Source: Quillaja saponaria (taxonomy: Eukaryota > Streptophyta > Magnoliopsida > Fabales > Quillajaceae). From it: 64,000 bases of DNA. Shown here in pieces: positions 59,501 to 64,000 of the stretch. Position numbers and translations under genes: made by a program. The stretch covers positions 32,719,048-32,783,047 of the forward strand of contig CM055608.1 in the NCBI GenBank assembly GCA_029379385.1, given 5' to 3'. Positions within the stretch are counted from its first letter, which is position 1, and every line of letters starts with the position of its first letter. The notes under the pieces were generated by a model, which did no database searches, had not been told where the DNA came from, and saw nothing but the letters and a program-made list of their open reading frames with translations.

Positions 59501-62500
59501 GGAGGAATGAAATTGATAACCATATCATGCCTCCTTGAACGACGGTATTTGCAAGTTCCCCTGATAATTGTGAGCAAACTAATGTCTTCTTCCTGCATGA
59601 TAGAGAAAGTAAAACCGATTGGCAATTAGAAAAGTTATTTAACTTCACAAAATTAACAAATAAAGTGCAAGACTGTCCAACAAACTAGAATACAGGGGGC
59701 AGATAATGCAATTGGCAAATACATTGTGCCAAGTACAGGACACAATAAATAATAGAGGACACTAGATATATGACATTTACGAATTTACTAGATAAGCACT
59801 TTTTCTACTAATGTTTGCTGTTAAATCAAATAGAATTAGGAAACAGATTGTGGGCTTGATTGGCTAATCAAAGCCTACACCTATAACCTTTATTTATAGT
59901 AAACAATAAAACACAGACTTCTACATCTAGGCAATATGGGACTTAACAATACATTACTATTATATTCCGAACACTCCCCCTCAAGATAGAGCATTATGGA
60001 GCATATAATGCTCAATCTTGTACAAGTATAATCCAATTATCTATCTCAACACTCCCGTCACTTACAACAACCTAAAAACAATAAGTCAAAGTAGTAAATA
60101 GAATAAGAAAAGGTTCTACCTTCAATCCGTTTGACGAACATCAACTAGCAGTATCATGTGAAAAAAGGGTGCACAATACCGTGAACAGTACCCAGCTAAG
60201 ATTTTCCGGAACAATGAAAAGAGCACCGCTAGAAAGACACGACAGAATTTTTCTAAAAAATAAAAGTAGCACCGATGGAAAGAGACATAGTGGAAAAGTT
60301 CACGGAGGTATTGTTTAAGTCGTTTAAACCTTAAAACAAAAAAAGGCTTGAAAAGAAGATGGGTTGAGCCATCCTTTACGAAATAGATAACTAGGGATAG
60401 AGAAAAGTGGGAATAACTAGGCTTGAAGAGATGAAATAACTGGGCTTGAAAAGATGGCCTGCAGCAAAGCTCTTTTTTTTTTTTTTTTTTCTTCATGTGG
60501 CGGCTAGAGAAAAGAAAGAGAGAATTAGGGTTTTTGGAAATAAGGCCAAGATCGGGCTTGAGTTTTAAATATGCTCTGATACCATATTAAATAAAATAGA
60601 ATTAGGAAAAAGATTGTGGCCTTGATTGGTTAATCAAAGCCTACACCTATAACCTTTATTTATAGTAAACAATAAAACATAGATTTCCACATCTAAGCAA
60701 CATTGGACTTAACAATACATTACTATTATATTCCTAACATTCACTAAAAAAGCACACCTGCAAATACTAGTCAAACTTATGATATACATTGAAAAATTAA
60801 TGGAAATATCATCTAATCGCACAGAACAAACAGAAAGAACTTTTGGCTGTACATCTTTTGTTGAGCCTACTTCCATTAGTGATGCACTCAAATTTAAAAA
60901 TACATTCTTCATGGTTAATCTAGTCATCACCAGATCTAGAAGAAATGTACTTAACGTCTTTCTTTAATACCATTAATTTCTAGCCTTTCATGGTATCCTT
61001 TACGTATCCTTTATGCACATGCCTTTCCCCCTCAAGCACTATAATTATCCAAAAAAGACATAAATAGATACAGTTTCACAAGACAATAAAAGTATGTTCA
61101 GAATAATCTCCACTAACATTTTGATATTTCAGATATAACAGTGCTTCTGAATTGCTATATTTTATTTGAAAAATGATTTTCTTGAATATAGAAAACTGTA
61201 GTGCAGGTGCCTATTGGTTTTGAACATAAAGAGATAACAAAAGTAGCAAGTGGTCATAAAAAAAATTATAAAGAAACATAGCACAGAAGAAATGGGGCAA
61301 TTGTTTCAACATAGACATTGAAGCACCATGATTTGATTCCATAACATTGAACCAGATCAAACCAAGTTCAACCAATATGATACAAGATGTTGATTAGTGC
61401 AGCAAGTCATGCTAGTTTTTTTGTAAGGTACACAAATCGCTGATGACAGAAGCAATAGCACCAGAGTACAACTACATTATCTAAGGGAATTTTGAAATCA
61501 GTTAAAACAATTACGTATTCTCACTTACCAATAAAAGGGTATGCCCATTGTCCTTGAAGTTACGGACTATGCAATCCTGCAATGAGCTTTTTAGCCGCTG
61601 GGCTTCATCTGCGCTAGGGAGCATGTTATCCTTGCCACTAGAATGCAAATAGTCCATCAACTCAATAACCCATGAAAAATACCAAGTTGAGAGTAATTTA
61701 TGTGCATCTCATACAAGAAAAAAGATTCTTGAAACTAGAGAAATGCTACATTTCTAGGCATATCATAACAATAATCTTCTGCCTAATATTATGACACAAT
61801 CCAAACTTACAAAACCTAAAAGTAATAACAATAGTCACCACAATGGTAAATTCACTTGTCTATGATATTTCCATAACTTGCAAAGCCTACATACATATGT
61901 ATGTGGGAAGAAAAAATGAAACGGAATATGCTGGTATGTCATGTACAGGTACTCAGTAACATATATGCATATGTGGGTAGACATATAGATGTAAAAACCA
62001 AGAAAGAAAGCTATTACAATTAACATATCAGCCAGGTGTCTTGGAAAATTTGTCTTCATTTCACATTACTATGAAAAGATGAAGGTGACATGGACGTAAA
62101 AGCCTTCTGGACATTCTGGCAGTAATGATAAGGAGAACCTTTTCTTGAGTCCAAATCACAAGGATTGCAGCTTTCTAGATAATTAAATACTTGATGCAAG
62201 ACTTAAAATTAAATATGATTAGTGTGTGCATGTGCCATCTGAAAACTATTAATGATATTCTATAAAATTATAAGCTCTATAGGTCAATAATAAGTAAAAC
62301 TTAGAAACATGTCAACTTTCAATTACAAGAGCATATATATGAATTGCATCACAGTTAAATGGAATGCTTGGATGGGTAGGACACATATTCTGCAGCAAGA
62401 TTCCAAATTATTAAAGAACAGCGAAACGAGAAGCAACAAAGCATTATGAGACTCAAATAAAGAAAGAACTACATTGACTTAAAGAGAATAAGAACCTAGC

Positions 62501-64000
62501 TAGCACAAGTACTTCAGCTTTTACAGCATGGAGACGTGAGTTGGCATATGAAGCAGCTGATTTAAGAAGCTTCAGCTTCCACAGAAGTGTTTCTCTTGGG
62601 AAAATATCAGTAAAACCCTGACAATAGATCAAGCAAAAGTATTACACAGAATGACAGCCCAGTATAATCCCATTTGTATAAATATTTCATAGAAATATAA
62701 CAAAATAGAAAACGCTAGAGAAACTTAAACTAAAATCCCCACCCTCTTTTTTTTTCCTACATACAACTTGGATTAACAAAATCAGCAAATTTACCTGCCT
62801 TGTATTAATTTGCACCCATATTATTCAGTATACTAGAGTTAAATTTTGGGTTAAAGACGGTTTTGGTCCCTGAGGTTTACGCCATTTCTCAATTTCGTCA
62901 TTGAGGATCTTCTTCATCTGGTCGGGTCATAAATGACTCAATTCTTTCTAATCAGGTCCTCCAAGATTTAGTTCTTTCTTATAGGATCCTTATTCATGTC
63001 AAGCCCATTGAATTGAGCGCGTATCCAAAGGAATTAGTTGATCTAGCTAAAATGCCTAAAGAAATTTGATATGGAATAACTTGGAGAATAACCACATTAT
63101 GATAGGGATTTATTTTTTGAGATTGAGAAAATAAAGTTCCGCTGCAAATGGAGTTGATATTCATGCGATATTTTTTTTTTTCCATGAATTGGCATTTTAT
63201 TTCTTTATCCTCTTCGAAAAGTATGTCAGCTAATTCCATTAGGCTCAACCTCACGGAGAAAATTGAAAAATGATGCACTACTCAGGTACCAAAATAATAT
63301 TTAAGCCTAAAAATTTCTTTTTTTTAATAGATAAAAGTTTATCAAAATAATGTACTTTGCACCATTGCAACTGGAAGGACCATTCCATGATCCAACTTTA
63401 GATGTTTGTGATAAAAATGAGCAGCATTTGAAGGTGATATCTATCATGAGTTTCTTTGAGTCTCCACCATCTAAAAAAATTTTGGGAATATCTAGGAGGA
63501 AAAAGAATATTGCCACTGATTGCACACTAAAGTAAAAGGATCCCTCTGATGTAAGCTGACTGATCACTGCTGTTTGCAGTAATGACAATGTACAAACTGG
63601 CTCAAATTTAGTATAAAATCCCTTACACTATACAGCCTCCAGCCAGAAAAGGGAAGTACTCCCTCCAGTTGGGACATCCTAGAATATAATTCTGAGACTA
63701 TCTTTACAAGAAAAGAAAAAAGGAAAAGAGAAAACTTGAAGAAAAGAATAGGAGAAAATAATGTACAAAATGATTCATTAATTCGAGGAATTGCTCTATT
63801 TTGTTCTGAGATATGTGAGTGTAAATACAATGAGGCATCTAATTTTAATCCGAAAAAGATTAAAAAAATGAAAAAACGCATAAACTCAAACGATTCTTAC
63901 AGGAATACGCAGCAGCCATGCTGTAAGATTGCCAGAAAATTCTTCAATTTTCTGTGTGGGTGGAAGGTTATTTTCAATATTGACCATTGCCATCTTGATT
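56533..64000 (-). CDS. PES1: Phytyl ester synthase (PES1/PES2 type), 5' end beyond the window
   Basis: A plastid esterase/acyltransferase that in Arabidopsis makes phytyl esters and triacylglycerol during chlorophyll breakdown. Exons in transcript order: 63901-64000 (continues past the edge), 62496-62617, 61529-61637, 59459-59592, 58002-58374, 57599-57712, 56989-57074 and 56533-56833. Frames join throughout and end IPAFEP-stop. Visible blocks are WKLKLLKSAASYANSRLHAV, KYRRSRRHD, FSTMEDGKIVKGLAGVPDEG, LLVGYHMLMGIE, ILLYPGGAREALHDKGEEYK, FVPFG-like IVPFGAVGEDD, LDYNDLMKIPI and GRFYYLFGKPIETKGR. The C-terminal half is the DGAT2-like acyltransferase domain. The N-terminal transit peptide and most of the alpha/beta-hydrolase domain lie beyond 64000. 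PES1 versus PES2 is not resolved. Confidence 0.93.
59819..59973 (-). repeat. 3' LTR of the TRIM
   Basis: A 155-bp terminal repeat, downstream copy relative to element orientation. It ends TTTAACA and starts TGTTCGGAAT on the minus strand, directly after the purine tract. Confidence 0.85.
60585..60739 (-). repeat. 5' LTR of the TRIM
   Basis: A 155-bp terminal repeat of the same length as its partner and about 92% identical by hand count. It abuts the primer-binding site at 60571-60584. Confidence 0.85.
62841..63316. mobile_element. MITE-like element with imperfect ~65-bp inverted ends
   Basis: The left end (62841-62905) contains GGTTTTGGTCCCTGAGGTTT and the right end (63250-63316), read in reverse complement, contains ATTTTGGTACCTGAGTAG. 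The arms stay alignable for about 65 bp at roughly 70% identity, including a shared TTTCTCAATTT / TTTTTCAATTT block. No transposase frame is present and the flanking duplication is unclear. It lies in an intron of the phytyl ester synthase gene. Confidence 0.6.

Larger units (their letters stand above)
59819..60739 (-). mobile_element. TRIM: non-autonomous Copia-like LTR element, 921 bp
   Basis: Two 155-bp LTRs (59819-59973 and 60585-60739) flank 611 bp of internal DNA in an intron of the phytyl ester synthase gene. Read on the minus strand, the 5' LTR starts TGTTAGGAATATAATAG. It is followed at once by TGGTATCAGAGCAT (60571-60584), the initiator-Met-tRNA primer site typical of plant LTR elements. 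A purine tract CTTGAGGGGGAG (59974-59985) abuts the 3' LTR. The LTRs differ at about 12 of 155 positions. No gag or pol is present. The flanking 5-mers (TTTGC and TTCAC) agree only partly, so the target-site duplication is decayed. Confidence 0.88.

Noticed and set aside
59819..60739. Complete autonomous Copia element
   Set aside because: The interior is only 611 bp and holds no gag, protease, integrase or reverse-transcriptase sequence.

Overview
This is nuclear DNA of a eudicot plant. The genes are split by many AT-rich, canonical GT-AG introns, and the proteins are plant types: a vacuolar NHX antiporter, HASTY, a DYW-class PPR protein, a nepenthesin-type aspartic protease and a phytyl ester synthase. 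Small non-autonomous transposons lie in introns and promoters. I cannot name the species from sequence alone.

Layout. 1-640: AT-rich DNA with a three-copy 103-bp tandem repeat, then a TATA box. 640-4321 (+): cytosolic Cu/Zn superoxide dismutase (CSD1), with a 1.3-kb intron in its 5' leader; splicing that intron appears to assemble the miR398 target site. 5102-11300 (-): NHX1/2-type vacuolar Na+,K+/H+ antiporter, 14 coding exons. 11.3-14.5 kb: AT-rich spacer with no gene seen. 14726-23583 (+): epsilon subunit of translation factor eIF2B, 15 exons. 24768-36140 (-): HASTY (exportin-5), 22 exons. 36505-37181: a Mutator-like MITE in the HASTY promoter. 38367-44136 (-): a myristoylation-type CDK-like kinase. 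45.3-46.2 kb: unrecognised ORF remnants. 46422-48878 (-): an intronless PLS-DYW PPR protein. 49434-50834 (-): an intact aspartic protease, followed by a decayed tandem copy at 51378-52730. 53769-55241 (-): an unrecognised Gly/Tyr repeat protein. 56533 to beyond 64000 (-): phytyl ester synthase, cut by the window edge, with a 921-bp TRIM retrotransposon and a MITE in its introns.

The genes do not form an operon or pathway. The order carries history: NHX and HASTY are adjacent in Arabidopsis (AT3G05030/AT3G05040), and the kinase and PES1 are near neighbours there (AT1G54610/AT1G54570). The window therefore looks like an ancestral block whose pieces now lie on two Arabidopsis chromosomes. Two genes touch small-RNA biology: CSD1 is a classic miR398 target and HASTY takes part in miRNA export.

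Exon coordinates were worked out by hand from splice sites, reading frame and similarity to remembered family members. For the complete multi-exon genes the exon lengths sum to whole codons. No database search was run. The strongest leads are the splice-assembled miR398 site, the Gly/Tyr repeat protein, the TRIM element, the MITE in the HASTY promoter and two unusual residues in the kinase activation segment.
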